64,000 nucleotides of DNA from Echinarachnius parma (lineage: Eukaryota > Echinodermata > Echinoidea > Clypeasteroida > Echinarachniidae): assembly GCA_037951105.1 (NCBI GenBank), contig JBAMJV010008890.1:94493-158492 (forward strand), in the 5' to 3' direction. A model generated the notes under the pieces. That model worked only from the letters and a program-made list of their open reading frames with translations, ran no database searches and was not told the origin of the DNA. Positions within the stretch are counted from its first letter, which is position 1. The number at the start of each line of letters is the position of its first letter. The position numbers and the translations under genes were made by a program. Below, in pieces: positions 63,413 through 64,000 of this stretch.

Positions 63413-64000
63413 CTGTAATGACTTAAAACACGTTACTTATACTATAATACTACAGTCTTCTAAATAATAGCAGGACTATTGGGGAATTTTAGGATTCACC
63501 ATCAATCGTATATATATATCTGTATTTGTATACACATCCAATATACGTTGCAAATGGCCCCCTTTGACCTAAATTATGTTTTGTATATTTTGTACACATT
63601 GTATCAATCATGTTATCTTCATTTATCCTTCATGCTGCTTAGGAGCCACCCCCAGCTCATATGAAAAAGGCTCTCTAGTAGTAGAGTAAATTATAAATAT
63701 CACTGGTCAATTAAGGACAATAAGTACAAAAAAACCATACAAAAGAACATGGGTCACAAAAAAGCATGCACTGCATGTTTCCAAAAAATTAGCCTTAGGC
63801 AGTAGCCTTATACTTCCTATTAGTTTAGACAGCTAGTAGCCTGTTAACGCAGGCGATTCGCGTCCTTAAATGGCTGCGCTGCAGAAACCGATCTGAACAG
63901 CTGTGTGCAGGACCCTATCCCGTCGAGTGGCGCTCAGCCACGAGTGCCTTTCTTGCCTTTCCAAGGTACTTTGGGCCCGGATGAGCTCATGGAGTATTAC
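63413..64000. other. Intergenic, nothing recognised
   Basis: AT-rich spacer to the end of the window, with GTGGCGCTCAGCCACGAG (hairpin) near 63930. No supported gene. Confidence 0.4.

Noticed and set aside
63136-63426. Pro/Gly-rich frames over the CACCCTTTCGGCA modules
   Set aside because: Generated by poly-G/C tracts within a repeat.

Overview
This is a 64-kb piece of a eukaryotic nuclear genome, most likely from a marine invertebrate. The evidence is AT-rich spacer, spliceosomal GT/AG signals, many non-LTR retrotransposons (LINEs), TTAA/TA/hAT-type DNA elements, tRNA-derived SINE pieces, long microsatellites and very many poly-G/poly-C tracts. The mix of Tx1-, CR1- and RTE-type LINEs, and a 2A-like motif at the N-terminus of one CR1-like ORF, would fit an echinoderm, hemichordate or cephalochordate, but that placement is inference. 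There are no operons, CRISPR arrays or rRNA genes. Almost everything recognisable is mobile DNA; only one weakly supported host protein gene (47.9-50.0 kb) and one possible spliced non-coding transcript (53.8-55.5 kb) stand out.

Layout. 0-6 kb: short inverted-repeat elements (two TTAA-flanked family-D MITEs, a ~75-bp hairpin repeat in two copies, hAT-like poly-G MITEs). 6.1-8.5 kb: 5'-truncated RTE LINE. 9.0-12.0 kb: three different TTAA elements (A, C, D) joined end to end, the last carrying a 1.7-kb element (E) full of a TCATCTCCGTCACG motif. 12.6-14.3 kb: decayed CR1-like LINE. 17.5-24.6 kb: ATC and TTC microsatellites with a complete, apparently intact two-ORF Tx1-clade LINE inside the TTC array. 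25-30.3 kb: a LINE remnant, a foldback MITE, and a 3-kb inverted-repeat structure holding a CR1/L2 LINE. 30.6-34.6 kb: nearly complete CR1-like LINE with a 2A-like motif and one frameshift. 34.7-39.4 kb: a nested stack in which a family-A MITE is split by an RTE LINE (minus strand, 10-bp target duplication), and that LINE is split by a family-C TTAA MITE and by a hAT element with a perfect 8-bp duplication. 40-44 kb: CR1 LINE with PHD-finger ORF1, several lesions. 44-47.5 kb: GC-rich repeat modules, GGT/GAT microsatellite, SINE and tRNA-like sequences. 47.9-53 kb: candidate host gene and a 3'-flank duplication. 53.8-57 kb: candidate non-coding exons, a third family-A MITE split by a TA-flanked MITE. 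57.7-59.5 kb: RTE LINE with an open RT frame on the minus strand. 60-64 kb: GA/CA microsatellites, a tRNA-like head, a large foldback with a 16-bp minisatellite in its arms, and CACCCTTTCGGCA modules.

The elements act as a stratified record: shared TTAA junctions, target-site duplications, and reading frames restored on removing inserts give a relative order of insertion. The best candidates for something little described are the Tx1 LINE with microsatellite flanks and a 3' hairpin series, the head-to-tail TTAA element chain, and element E with its repeated motif.
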